A DNA stretch of 44,661 bases from Pseudomonas sp. NFR16 (GTDB lineage: Bacteria; Pseudomonadota; Gammaproteobacteria; Pseudomonadales; Pseudomonadaceae). The DNA is taken from the NCBI RefSeq assembly GCF_900108875.1, contig NZ_FNYJ01000010.1:1-44661 (forward strand), in the 5' to 3' direction. The translations under genes and the position numbers were made by a program. Positions 17,393 through 25,808 of this stretch are shown piece after piece (positions within the stretch are counted from its first letter, which is position 1; the number at the start of each line of letters is the position of its first letter). The notes below the pieces were generated by a model. It saw only the letters and a list, made by a program, of their open reading frames with translations. It was not told where the DNA came from and made no database searches.

Positions 17393-18393
17393 ACAAAACC
17401 CGAATCGCGATGGTACTGGGCGACCCTGCAGGCATTGGTCCGGAACTGATTGCCCGTCTGCTCAGCGATGAAAACGTCCGCAGTCAGGCGCAGGTGCTGT
17501 TGATCGCTGACGAGGCAGAAATGCGTCGCGGCATGGACATCGCCGGGCTGTCGTTTCCGTATCGGCAGATCAACACCCTCGACGCGCTGCAACTCAGTGA
17601 CGACACGACGTTGTTCTATGACTTTCGCGGCGACACCGTCGGCGACTTCCCACGCAGCGAAGCGAGCGCCATCGGCGGCCGCTATTGCCTCGACACCCTG
17701 AAAGTTGCGCTGGAACTGACGGCCGCGAAAACCACAAACGCCGTGCTGTTCGGGCCGTTGAACAAGACGTCGCTGCACATGGCCGGGATGAACCATAACG
17801 ACGAACTTCACTGGTTCGCAGAGTTGCTGGGCTTCACCGGTCCGTTCTGCGAATTCAACGTGATGGACAATTTGTGGACCTCTCGGGTGACTTCCCATGT
17901 GGCGTTGTCGGCTGTGCCGGGGATGTTGACGCAGGAGCGGGTGGTCGAGGCGATCCGGCTGATCGACACGGCGCTCAAGCGCAACGGGCTGCAGGCGCCG
18001 CGTATCGGTGTCTGCGGGCTGAACCCGCACAACGGCGACAACGGCTCGTTCGGGCGCGAGGAAATCGACATCATCGGGCCTGCAGTCAAAACCGCGCAGG
18101 CGCAGGGCATGAACGCCGACGGGCCGTATCCGGGGGACACGATTTTCCTGAAAGTGCAGGGCGATGCCAACGCTTTCGACGCGGTGGTGACGATGTATCA
18201 CGATCAGGGCCAGATCGCGATCAAGCTGATGGGCTTCTCCCGTGGGGTGACGGTCCAGGGCGGGTTGCCGATCCCCATCACGACACCGGCGCACGGAACG
18301 GCGTTCGATATCGCCGGGCAAGGCAAAGCGAATGTCGGGGCGATTCGCCAGGCGTTCGAAATCGCCTGCCGGATGGGGCAGAGCAACGTCTGA
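17389..18393 (+). CDS. PdxA-family NAD-dependent dehydrogenase (PdxA-like, atypical)
   Basis: A 334-residue protein of the PdxA fold. It keeps the opening LGDPAGIGPELIARLL, the three metal histidines (H170 in TSHVAL, H214 in GLNPHNG, H271 in MYHDQGQ) and HGTAFDIAGQGKANVGAI. The GHTEF substrate motif of true PdxA is replaced: in the aligned stretch NDELHWFAE the His-Thr pair becomes Glu139-Leu140, and GEGGHMG becomes GDNGSFG. Thus it probably does not use 4-phosphohydroxy-threonine. Related enzymes such as TphB oxidise non-phosphorylated substrates. No DUF1537 kinase is nearby. It overlaps the amidohydrolase gene by 4 bases, and I infer a dehydrogenase in the same catabolic route. Confidence 0.85.
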   Translation: MNKTRIAMVLGDPAGIGPELIARLLSDENVRSQAQVLLIADEAEMRRGMDIAGLSFPYRQINTLDALQLSDDTTLFYDFRGDTVGDFPRSEASAIGGRYCLDTLKVALELTAAKTTNAVLFGPLNKTSLHMAGMNHNDELHWFAELLGFTGPFCEFNVMDNLWTSRVTSHVALSAVPGMLTQERVVEAIRLIDTALKRNGLQAPRIGVCGLNPHNGDNGSFGREEIDIIGPAVKTAQAQGMNADGPYPGDTIFLKVQGDANAFDAVVTMYHDQGQIAIKLMGFSRGVTVQGGLPIPITTPAHGTAFDIAGQGKANVGAIRQAFEIACRMGQSNV

Positions 18394-18424
18394 CCGATTA
18401 ACCCTTTCGAGACACCACCTTCTG

Positions 18425-18461
18425 GCCGCGGGGCGTTGAACAGACGCTTCGCGGCTTTTTT
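18425..18461 (+). terminator. Rho-independent terminator after the PdxA-like gene
   Basis: GCCGCG and CGCGGC form the stem base, extended through imperfect pairs, followed by CTTTTTT. It ends the MFS–amidohydrolase–PdxA-like operon. Confidence 0.75.
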
Positions 18462-18603
18462 GCGTGCGTCTTACTTGAGATTTCTCGGGGAGCCTCTGTT
18501 CAAGGGCAACCCGTCAGTAGCGACTGGGAGTCAGCCTCCGCGAGCTAGCTCGCTCCCACAAGTTCTGCGCTCGACACAGGTTCTGGCAACGCCATAAATC
18601 CCT
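18462..18603. repeat. Half REP element and first spacer
   Basis: A single palindromic REP (CGCGAGCTAGCTCGCTCCCACA, about 18539-18560) is followed by a ~43-base spacer (TTCTGCGCTCGACACAGG…) that recurs between the composite units to the right. The first ~75 bases show nothing recognisable. Confidence 0.7.
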
Positions 18604-18739
18604 TGTAGGAGCGTGGCTTGTCCCGCGATCTGGCGCGCAGCGGCAGCAGAATCGGATGACACGGTTCACCAGGCAGACCGCCTGGCCCGGGGTCACGACG
18701 ACTGCGTCGCCGATCGCGGGACAAGCCACGCTCCCACAG
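18604..18739. repeat. Composite REP unit 1
   Basis: A GTAG-type REP (TGTAGGAGCGTGGCTTGTCC) and its inverted partner ending at CTCCCACA flank a ~90-base interior with CTGGCGCGCAGCGGCAGCAG and GACTGCGTCGCCGATC. The spacer at 18740-18781 is related to the one before unit 1. Confidence 0.8.
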
Positions 18740-18781
18740 TTTTTGCATTCGATACAAATTCCGACAACGCCACAAATCCCC

Positions 18782-18909
18782 TGTAGGAGCGTGGCTTGCC
18801 CGCGATCTGGCGCGCAGCGGCAGCAGAATCGAACGACGCTGTACATCAGGCAGACCGCATAGGTTCTACGACGACTGCGTCGCCGATCGCGAGCAAGCTC
18901 GCTCCTACA
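18782..18909. repeat. Composite REP unit 2
   Basis: Same plan as unit 1. Its first ~78 bases are identical to those of unit 3. The right-hand REP is a different variant (GCGAGCAAGCTCGCTCCTAC), so units mix REP subtypes. The spacer 18910-18952 follows. Confidence 0.8.
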
Positions 18910-18952
18910 ACTTCTGCGTTCGACACAAGCTCTGGCAACGCCGCAAATCCCT

Positions 18953-19086
18953 TGTAGGAGCGTGGCTTGCCCGCGATCTGGCGCGCAGCGGCAGCAGAAT
19001 CGAACGACGCTGTACATCAGGCAGACCGCATTGACCGGTTCCACGACGACTGCGTCGCCGATCGCGGGACAAGCCACGCTCCCACA
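18953..19086. repeat. Composite REP unit 3
   Basis: Third unit in the tandem series, 171 bases after unit 2 and with an identical left part, ending in the GGGACAAGCCACGCTCCCAC variant. Together the units fill the gap between the PdxA-like and dehydratase genes. They may act as BIME-type structures in RNA or DNA. Confidence 0.8.
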
Positions 19087-19327
19087 GCTTGTGCGTTACG
19101 TCCCTATAACCCCCACGCCCATCAACTATCGCTACCCATCACCTGTAGCTATCACTGGATACGCATAAGTGATTAGCGGAGCCCTTGCGCGGCTGGCTAA
19201 ATTCTCTCATCGACACGTGATGCAGAGCCTGCGGCGTACTGCAACGGATCGAACGACAACTACAAGAAGCCCTGACCCGAACCCCACGGAATCATTGGGC
19301 ACAACCAGCAGTGGCAAGGACTTCCTC
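19087..19327. other. Leader region of the dehydratase gene
   Basis: 241 bases between the last REP unit and the dehydratase start. AAGGACTTCCTC just before 19328 is the ribosome site. I see no clear promoter boxes or small gene. Confidence 0.5.
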
Positions 19328-20503
19328 ATGAAAATCAAAGCAATCCGTACCCGCGTATTCGAATGGAAAGGCAAAGTCGTGCCACCTCAGGCGCACTTCT
19401 GCACCAACGCCAGCGACATCCTGTTCGAGCGCGGCGATGCCATGGGCTCGTTCCGTTTCCACGGCTGGCTGGTTGTTGAAGTCGAGACCGACAGTGGCCT
19501 GGTCGGCATTGGCAACTGCGCGCTGGCGCCGCGTGTGGCGAAAGAAATCATCGACACCTACATGGCGCCGATCGCCATTGGCGAAGACCCGTTCGACAAC
19601 GAATACATCTGGCAGAAAATGTATCGCCAGAGCCATGCCTGGGGCCGCAAGGGCATTGGCATGGCGGCGATCTCGGCGATCGACATCGCCATCTGGGACA
19701 TCATGGGCAAGGCCGTGAACAAGCCTGTTTTCAAACTGCTCGGCGGACGGACCAAAGAGAAGATCTGGACCTACGCCTCCAAGCTGTACGCCAATGACAA
19801 CCTGGACCTCTTCCTGGAGGAAGCGCAGGGCTACCTGAGTCAGGGTTTCACGGCGATGAAGATGCGCTTTGGCTACGGACCCAAGGACGGCCCGGCCGGC
19901 ATGCGCCGCAACATCGAGCAAGTCCGCGCGCTGCGCGAACTGGCCGGCCCCGACGTCGACATCATGCTGGAATGCTACATGGGCTGGACCCTGGAATACG
20001 CGCGCCGCATGCTGCCTAAACTCGCGGAGTTCGAACCGCGCTGGCTGGAAGAACCGGTGATTGCGGACGACCTCGAAGGGTACATCGAGCTGAAGAAGAT
20101 GGGCATCATGCCGATCTCCGGCGGCGAGCATGAGTTCACCTCGTACGGCTTCAAAGACATGCTTGAGCGTCGCGCCGTCGACGTGATTCAGTACGACACC
20201 AACCGCGTCGGAGGCATCACCGCAGCGCGCAAGATCAACGCCATGGCCGAAGCCTGGTCGGTGCCGGTCATCCCGCACGCGGGCCAGATGCACAATTACC
20301 ACCTGACCATGTCCACCACCGCGTCGCCGATGGCCGAATTCTTCCCCGTGTTCGACGTCGAGGTCGGCAACGAGCTGTTCTACTACGTGTTCAAAGGCGA
20401 GCCGCAGCCGGTCAACGGCTACATCCAGCTGGACGACAACACGCCGGGCCTGGGCCTGGAAATCTCCGACGAATACCTGAGCGAGTTCAACATCATCGAG
20501 TGA
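19328..20503 (+). CDS. Enolase-superfamily sugar-acid dehydratase (rhamnonate dehydratase-like)
   Basis: A 391-residue mandelate racemase/muconate lactonizing-type protein: capping domain at ~1-130, then a barrel. Active-site features are KMR at 178-180, metal ligands E215 (LECYMGW), the Glu pair in WLEEP (~240) and Glu in SGGEHE (~266), and a His in IPHAGQMHNYH (~316). Layout resembles L-rhamnonate dehydratase, which removes water to give a 2-keto-3-deoxy acid. The start at 19328 has AAGGA upstream; the frame extends further left but crosses non-coding sequence. The next gene is an FAH-fold enzyme, supporting a sugar-acid pathway. Exact substrate not determined. Confidence 0.87.
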   Translation: MKIKAIRTRVFEWKGKVVPPQAHFCTNASDILFERGDAMGSFRFHGWLVVEVETDSGLVGIGNCALAPRVAKEIIDTYMAPIAIGEDPFDNEYIWQKMYRQSHAWGRKGIGMAAISAIDIAIWDIMGKAVNKPVFKLLGGRTKEKIWTYASKLYANDNLDLFLEEAQGYLSQGFTAMKMRFGYGPKDGPAGMRRNIEQVRALRELAGPDVDIMLECYMGWTLEYARRMLPKLAEFEPRWLEEPVIADDLEGYIELKKMGIMPISGGEHEFTSYGFKDMLERRAVDVIQYDTNRVGGITAARKINAMAEAWSVPVIPHAGQMHNYHLTMSTTASPMAEFFPVFDVEVGNELFYYVFKGEPQPVNGYIQLDDNTPGLGLEISDEYLSEFNIIE

Positions 20504-20535
20504 TGTCGATCGCTAGCCCATTACGACGACGCAGA

Positions 20536-20565
20536 CCTGTAGGCGTGAGCTTGCTCGCGAAGAGG
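20536..20565. repeat. Single REP element
   Basis: CCTGTAGGCGTGAGCTTGCT then CGCGAAGAGG: one GTAG-type palindromic REP in the gap between the dehydratase and FAH-fold genes. Confidence 0.7.
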
Positions 20566-20639
20566 GCGTCATATCCGACGCTTGGGTGGCGTTCGTCCCA
20601 CAGGTTTACATCGTTCTCACTTTTTCGGAGTTTCAGACC

Positions 20640-21635
20640 ATGCGCCTGGTTCAATTTGAAAACCCACAGGGACAGCGCCAGGTCGGCGTTGTCGAGGGCT
20701 CGCGGATCGATGTCGTCCGCAACACGACCAGCACTCGCGAACTCGCCCTGGCGGCGATTCGCAGCCGGCGAAGTCTGCAAGCTGAAGTGCAAGGCCGCGG
20801 CACCGAACCGGGTCCTGATTACGCGCCGCTGCTGCAGAGTGGCCGGCTCCTGCCACCGCTGGATCACGAAGACCCTGCCCACTGCCTGATCAGCGGCACC
20901 GGTCTGACCCATCTGGGCAGCGCGTCGGCCAGGGACAAGATGCATCAGCATGACGGTCAGGTCGAAGCCGGTATGACCGATACCATGAAGATCTTCAAAT
21001 GGGGCATCGAAGGCGGCAAGCCGGATCATGGCCAGATCGGCGCGCAGCCCGAATGGTTCTACAAGGGCGACGGCAGCATCGTCGTGCGTCCGGGCGGCGA
21101 CTTTCCGGTGCCGCCGTTCGCTGAAGACGCGGGCGAGGAGCCTGAGCTGACCGGTCTGTACGTCATCGGTGACGACGGTCAGCCGTATCGACTCGGCTAC
21201 GCGCTGGGCAACGAGTTCTCCGATCACGTCATGGAGCGGCGCAACTACCTCTACCTCGCCCACTCCAAGCTGCGTTACTGCGCGTACGGGCCCGAGTTGC
21301 GCATCGGTGAGTTACCCCGCCATCTGGCGGGCATGAGCCGCATCATCCGTAACGGTGAGGTGATCTGGGAGAAAGAGTTTCTCAGCGGCGAAGACAACAT
21401 GTGCCATAGCCTGGCGAATCTTGAATACCACCACTTCAAGTACGCGCAGTTTCTGCGCCCTGGCGATGTGCATATTCATTACTTCGGCACCGCCACGCTG
21501 TCATTCGCCGATGGCGTGAAGACGCAGTCCGCAGACCGCTTTCAGATTAGCCTGGAGGCGTTTGGGGCGCCGCTTGAAAATGGTATCGGCGAAGGCCCGC
21601 GCCCGGTGGCAATAGGTGAGATCAAGGCGCTATAA
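20640..21635 (+). CDS. FAH-fold AraD1/GguC family protein
   Basis: A 331-residue protein of the fumarylacetoacetate hydrolase superfamily. SGTGLTHLGSASARDKMHQ (about residues 82-100) is the hallmark of the AraD1/GguC group, and GYALGNEFSDHVMERRNY (about 182-199) is the acidic metal-site segment. The start at 20640 follows CGGAG; a longer frame adds unlikely residues. Related enzymes act on 2-keto-3-deoxy sugar acids or cleave 2,4-diketo-3-deoxy acids, both fitting a step after the dehydratase. Which of these it does is not decided by the sequence. It is probably cotranscribed with the dehydratase, although a REP lies between. Confidence 0.85.
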   Translation: MRLVQFENPQGQRQVGVVEGSRIDVVRNTTSTRELALAAIRSRRSLQAEVQGRGTEPGPDYAPLLQSGRLLPPLDHEDPAHCLISGTGLTHLGSASARDKMHQHDGQVEAGMTDTMKIFKWGIEGGKPDHGQIGAQPEWFYKGDGSIVVRPGGDFPVPPFAEDAGEEPELTGLYVIGDDGQPYRLGYALGNEFSDHVMERRNYLYLAHSKLRYCAYGPELRIGELPRHLAGMSRIIRNGEVIWEKEFLSGEDNMCHSLANLEYHHFKYAQFLRPGDVHIHYFGTATLSFADGVKTQSADRFQISLEAFGAPLENGIGEGPRPVAIGEIKAL

Positions 21636-21769
21636 GTGAGGCGAAGGGCCTCTTGATTCCACGTAATTCGGGGCGCCGGCATCGACGGCGTCCCGGGCGA
21701 GTTGATTCGCGAATCAATGGGTCAGGCGCTGCACCTTGATCTGCGTGTCCGTCGTGCGCATTGGTCCCG

Positions 21770-23062
21770 TCAGACTCGCGCAGTCTGTTTCTCAGTGACT
21801 TCGGCGGGCGAGGCATCCGCAAAGCGGTTCACCTGACGCAACGCTTTGAAGCCCACCATCCAGGTCCCCACCACGCCCAGCGTGCACAACCCGCCAATCA
21901 CCGCCGCGGGCACCGCCCCCCAGAGCGCTGCGCTGCTCCCGGCGCGGAATTCGCCCAGTTCGTTGGAAGAACCGATAAACAGCATGTTCACCGCGTTGAC
22001 CCGGCCACGCATGTCATCGGGCGTCGAGAACTGCACCAGCGTCGAGCGGATGTACACGCTGACCATGTCCGCTGCTCCGGCGATCATCAGCGCCAGCAGC
22101 GACAGCCAGAACAACGTGGACAGCGCGAATACCAGATTCGCCAGGCCGAACACCGCCACCGCGATGAACATGACCATGCCGACGTGACGGTCGAACGGCC
22201 GCACGCTCAGGTACAAGCCGGTCGCGACTTCGCCCAGACTCATCGCGCTGCGCAAGGCCCCGAGCCCCTGCGGACCCAGATGCAGGACTTCGTGCGCGTA
22301 GATCGGCAGCAGCGCCACCACGCCGCCCAGCAGCACGGCGAACAGATCCAGCGAGATGGTCCCGAGAATGATCGGACGCGAGCGGATGAACGCAATGCCG
22401 GCCGTGAAGCGTTTCCACGCCGTGGATTCGAGAGTCTGCTTCTTCCCGGCGTACAACACCGGTACCCGAGTCAGCAACAGCACGCCGGCAATGAAGCTGG
22501 CCATGCACACCGTATAGGTCAGCCCGCCGCCACCGGCGGCATACAAACCGCCGCCCACCAGAGGGCCGGCGATCGTGGCGATGCGCATGATCATGCTGTT
22601 GGTGGCAATCGCCGACGCCAGTTTTTCCCGAGGCACGACCTGCGGCAACAGGCTCTGCAGCGCGGGCCCGGTAAAGGCCCGGGCGCAGCCGAACAGGGCG
22701 AGCGTGGCGTAAATGAGGCGGGTGTCCTGATGGTGCGTCACCGAGAACAACATCAGCATGAGGCTGCAAAACGCCTGCACGCTCCAACTGATGGTCAGAA
22801 TCAGCTTGCGGTCATAACGGTCGATCAGGTCGCCTGCGGGCATGAGCAACAGCAACATGGGAATGAACTGCGCAAGACCGACATACGCCAGCGAAATCGG
22901 GCTGCGCGTCATGTCGTAGACCTGCCAGGCGACAACCACGGCCTGGATCTGCATGGCGAACACGGCGGCGAGGCGGGCCGTCAGAAAAGCGAAGAAGCCA
23001 GGCTGGCGGATGACGCTTTCAGAGGAGGATTCTGAAGCTGGAGCAGGCGATTCGGAACTCAA
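21770..23062 (-). CDS. MFS exporter, EntS-like
   Basis: A 430-residue MFS protein with about twelve helices. The PGFFAFLTARLAAVFAMQIQ start, DLIDRYDRKLIL between helices 2 and 3, and the RSTLVQFSTPDDMRGRVNAV segment match the EntS-like (MFS_3) exporters. The frame opens at a TTG (23060-23062) with no convincing ribosome site, so the start is uncertain; the first ~17 Ser/Glu/Pro-rich residues may not all be translated. EntS itself exports enterobactin, but no siderophore biosynthesis genes are here, so the substrate is open. Single gene between an enzyme cluster and a REP-rich gap. Confidence 0.85.
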   Translation of the reverse strand: MSSESPAPASESSSESVIRQPGFFAFLTARLAAVFAMQIQAVVVAWQVYDMTRSPISLAYVGLAQFIPMLLLLMPAGDLIDRYDRKLILTISWSVQAFCSLMLMLFSVTHHQDTRLIYATLALFGCARAFTGPALQSLLPQVVPREKLASAIATNSMIMRIATIAGPLVGGGLYAAGGGGLTYTVCMASFIAGVLLLTRVPVLYAGKKQTLESTAWKRFTAGIAFIRSRPIILGTISLDLFAVLLGGVVALLPIYAHEVLHLGPQGLGALRSAMSLGEVATGLYLSVRPFDRHVGMVMFIAVAVFGLANLVFALSTLFWLSLLALMIAGAADMVSVYIRSTLVQFSTPDDMRGRVNAVNMLFIGSSNELGEFRAGSSAALWGAVPAAVIGGLCTLGVVGTWMVGFKALRQVNRFADASPAEVTEKQTARV

Positions 23063-23433
23063 GGCAGGACATCCATCAAATCGAAAGACGGCCGAGTGTT
23101 ATACACCTGTAAGCGGATGTGTGCCGCTTACTGTCAGAAATTTAATGACGAAAGCGGCGGGATATAAGGCCTGTGCATAGCGCAAGGACATGGCCCCACG
23201 CTGTAGGACCGGCTTCAGCGGGGAAGAGGCCGGTGAATGCTCTAGAGATGCAGCGTCTGGAAATCAGCCGTCGCGAGCAGGCTCACTCCCATACGGATCT
23301 CCGGACAGACACAAACCTTGTAGGCGTGAGATTGCTCGCGATGGCATCGGTGCCTTGAACATCAATACACCTGACACGGCCAATCGCGAACTCACTCGTT
23401 CTCACAATGTGGATATGAAACTGGAAAAGCAGA
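23063..23433. repeat. REP-containing intergenic region
   Basis: A 371-base gap. 23201-23234 is a REP variant (CTGTAGGACCGGCTTCAGCG). 23268-23290 and 23319-23345 are an inverted REP pair (TCGCGAGCAGGCTCACTCCC and TGTAGGCGTGAGATTGCTCG), which could fold as a long hairpin. I see no gene. Confidence 0.72.
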
Positions 23434-24519
23434 TCAGCGCCGTACCAGCAACACGCCCGATTCCATGTGGTGCGTATACGGAAACTGGTCAAACAGCGCG
23501 CAGCGCTTCACCCGATGGGTGTCGTGCAGTTGAGCGATGTTGGCGGCCAGGGTTTCCGGGTTGCAGGAGATATACAGAATGCGCTCGAACCGTCGGGTCA
23601 GCTCGCAGGTATCGGGGTTCATCCCTGCGCGAGGCGGATCGACGAAAACGCTGCCGAACTCGTAGCTTTTCAGATCGACCCCTGCCAGGCGCCGGAATGG
23701 ACGCACGTCATTGAGCGCTTCGGTCAGCTCTTCGGCGGACAGACGCACCAGCGTCACGTTGTCCACCGCGTTGTCCGCCAGATTGCTCAGCGCCGCATTG
23801 ACCGACGTCTTGCTGATTTCCGTCGCGAGGACTTTGCGTACCCGTGTGGCCAGCGGCAAGGTGAAGTTGCCGTTGCCGCAATACAACTCCAGCAGGTCAT
23901 CTTCACGCTGGCCCAGCGCTTCGTAGGCCCAGCTCAGCATCTTTTGGTTCACGGTGCCGTTGGGCTGGGTGAACGCACCTTCCGGTTGGCGATAGCTGAA
24001 GGTGCGGCCCGCGACTTCCAGCTCTTCGGTCACGTAGTCGCGGCCGACCACCAGGCGTTGGCCCTTGGAGCGCCCGATCACACTGACGCAGAGCTCCGCC
24101 GCCAATTGTTCGGCCTCCAGCTTCCAGGCGTCATCCAGCGGGCGGTGGTAGCACAGCGTGATCATGCCGTCGCCCGCCAGCGTGGTCAGAAAATCCACTT
24201 GGAACAGCTTGTGATTAAGCGTCTTGCTGGCTTCCCACCGATCGCGCAGCACTGGCATCAGCGCGTTGATCTGCTGGCTGGCAATCGGGAAATCGTTGAT
24301 CAGGATCGGCGTGTGCTTGTCGCCCGGAGCGAACATCGCATAGTGCCGCTTGCCGTCGTCGCGCCACAGGCGGAACTCAGCGCGCAGGCGGTAATGCTCG
24401 CGCGGCGAATCGAACACCTGGGGTTGCGGCGCGTCGAACGGCGCCAGCAACTCACGCAGACGGTCGGCTTTTTCATCGAGCTGAAGGGTGTAGCTCGAAG
24501 GGTCGAACGTAGAACTCAT
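23434..24519 (-). CDS. trmA: tRNA (uracil-5-)-methyltransferase TrmA
   Basis: A 361-residue SAM-dependent enzyme making m5U54 in the T-loop of tRNA. Signatures are the substrate loop QPNGTVNQKML, the SAM motif DDLLELYCGNGNFTLPLA (about 212-228), VFVDPPRAGMNPDT (about 291-304) and the catalytic cysteine in ILYISCNPETLAANI (~Cys320), with the base Glu in HHMESGVLL near the end. Length and order match E. coli TrmA. The start overlaps the stop of the upstream permease gene as ATGA, so the two are coupled. Confidence 0.96.
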   Translation of the reverse strand: MSSTFDPSSYTLQLDEKADRLRELLAPFDAPQPQVFDSPREHYRLRAEFRLWRDDGKRHYAMFAPGDKHTPILINDFPIASQQINALMPVLRDRWEASKTLNHKLFQVDFLTTLAGDGMITLCYHRPLDDAWKLEAEQLAAELCVSVIGRSKGQRLVVGRDYVTEELEVAGRTFSYRQPEGAFTQPNGTVNQKMLSWAYEALGQREDDLLELYCGNGNFTLPLATRVRKVLATEISKTSVNAALSNLADNAVDNVTLVRLSAEELTEALNDVRPFRRLAGVDLKSYEFGSVFVDPPRAGMNPDTCELTRRFERILYISCNPETLAANIAQLHDTHRVKRCALFDQFPYTHHMESGVLLVRR

Positions 24520-25808
24520 GGATAAAAGCCCAGCTTGATCACGAACAAGATCGACAGCACGACCAGCGCCGAATTCAGCTCACGGCCGCGTCCCGACAAC
24601 AGCTTGATCACTGTCCAGGAAATGAAACCAAAGGCGATGCCGTTGGCGATGGAATAAGTGAACGGCATCGCCAGCGCGGTGATGACCACCGGCGCGGCTT
24701 CGGTGATGTCGTCCCAGTTGATTTCAGCCAGGCCCGAGGTCATCAGCACTGCAACGAACAACAGCGCAGGCGCCGTGGCGAACGCCGGAACGCTGCCCGC
24801 CAACGGTGCGAAAAACAGCGCCAGCAGGAACAGCACGGCGACCACGATGGCTGTCAGACCGGTACGGCCACCGGCACTGACGCCGGCCGCCGATTCGATG
24901 TAACTGGTGGTGGTCGATGTGCCCAGCAGTGAACCAGCCATGGCGGCGGTGCTGTCGGCGATCAGGGCACGGCCCATTTTCGGCATATGACCGTCCTTGC
25001 CCATCAGCCCCGCGCGCTTGGCGACGCCGATGAGGGTCCCCGAGTTATCGAAAAGGTCAACGAACAGGAACGAGAAGATCACGCTCACCAGACCGATGTT
25101 CAGCGCGCCAGGAATGTCCAGCTGCAGGAAGGTCGGTGCCAGCGATGGCGGCATCGAAATCACACCGCCGAAAGGCGAGAAACCCAGCACGATGGAAATC
25201 ACGGTGACGGCGAGAATGCCGATCAGCACCGCGCCGCGCACTTTCAGGGCGTCCAGCGCCACGATCAGTGCGAAACCGAGCGCGGCGAGGATCGGTGCCG
25301 GTTTGGCCAGGTCGCCCAGACCGACCATGGTCGCCGGATTGCTGACCACGATTTCGGCGTTGTGCAGCGCGATCAGTGCCAGGAAAAGGCCGATACCGGC
25401 GGCGATCGCCGAACGCAGGGGCAGCGGGATGCTGTTGATGATCCATTCGCGGATCCGGAAGATCGAGAGCAGGAAGAACATCACCGCCGAAATGAACACC
25501 GCGCCCAGCGCCACTTGCCAGGTGTGGCCCATGTGCAGCACGACGGTGTAGGTGAAGAAGGCGTTCAGACCCATGCCCGGCGCGAGTGCGATCGGGTAGT
25601 TGGCGATCAGGCCCATGACCGTGGAACCGATGGCGGCGGCCAGGCAGGTGGCGACGAAGATGGCGCCCTTGTCCATGCCGGTCTCGCCGAGAATGCTCGG
25701 GTTCACGAACAGGATGTAGGCCATGGCCAGAAAGGTCGTGACCCCGGCCAGAATTTCGGTGCGCACATTGGTGTTATGTGCATTGAGTTGAAACAGCCGC
25801 TCCAGCAT
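24516..25808 (-). CDS. NCS2-family purine permease (guanine/hypoxanthine/adenine type)
   Basis: A 430-residue inner-membrane transporter of the AzgA-like NCS2 branch that takes up hypoxanthine, guanine or adenine with protons. Recognisable segments are AGVTTFLAMAYILFVNP near the N-terminus, APGMGLNAFFTY in helix 3, FLFVDLFDNSGTLIGVA and the TSTTTSYIESAAGVSAGGR loop. The ATG at 25806-25808 has GGGGAG upstream; an earlier in-frame codon at 25838 lacks support. It is upstream of trmA with a 4-base overlap. No purine riboswitch is visible before it. Confidence 0.92.
   Translation of the reverse strand: MLERLFQLNAHNTNVRTEILAGVTTFLAMAYILFVNPSILGETGMDKGAIFVATCLAAAIGSTVMGLIANYPIALAPGMGLNAFFTYTVVLHMGHTWQVALGAVFISAVMFFLLSIFRIREWIINSIPLPLRSAIAAGIGLFLALIALHNAEIVVSNPATMVGLGDLAKPAPILAALGFALIVALDALKVRGAVLIGILAVTVISIVLGFSPFGGVISMPPSLAPTFLQLDIPGALNIGLVSVIFSFLFVDLFDNSGTLIGVAKRAGLMGKDGHMPKMGRALIADSTAAMAGSLLGTSTTTSYIESAAGVSAGGRTGLTAIVVAVLFLLALFFAPLAGSVPAFATAPALLFVAVLMTSGLAEINWDDITEAAPVVITALAMPFTYSIANGIAFGFISWTVIKLLSGRGRELNSALVVLSILFVIKLGFYP

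Noticed and set aside
18538..19086. Repeat array considered as CRISPR
   Set aside because: Units are ~175 bases, palindromic and conserved in both core and spacer; no 28-37-base repeats with unique spacers and no cas genes.
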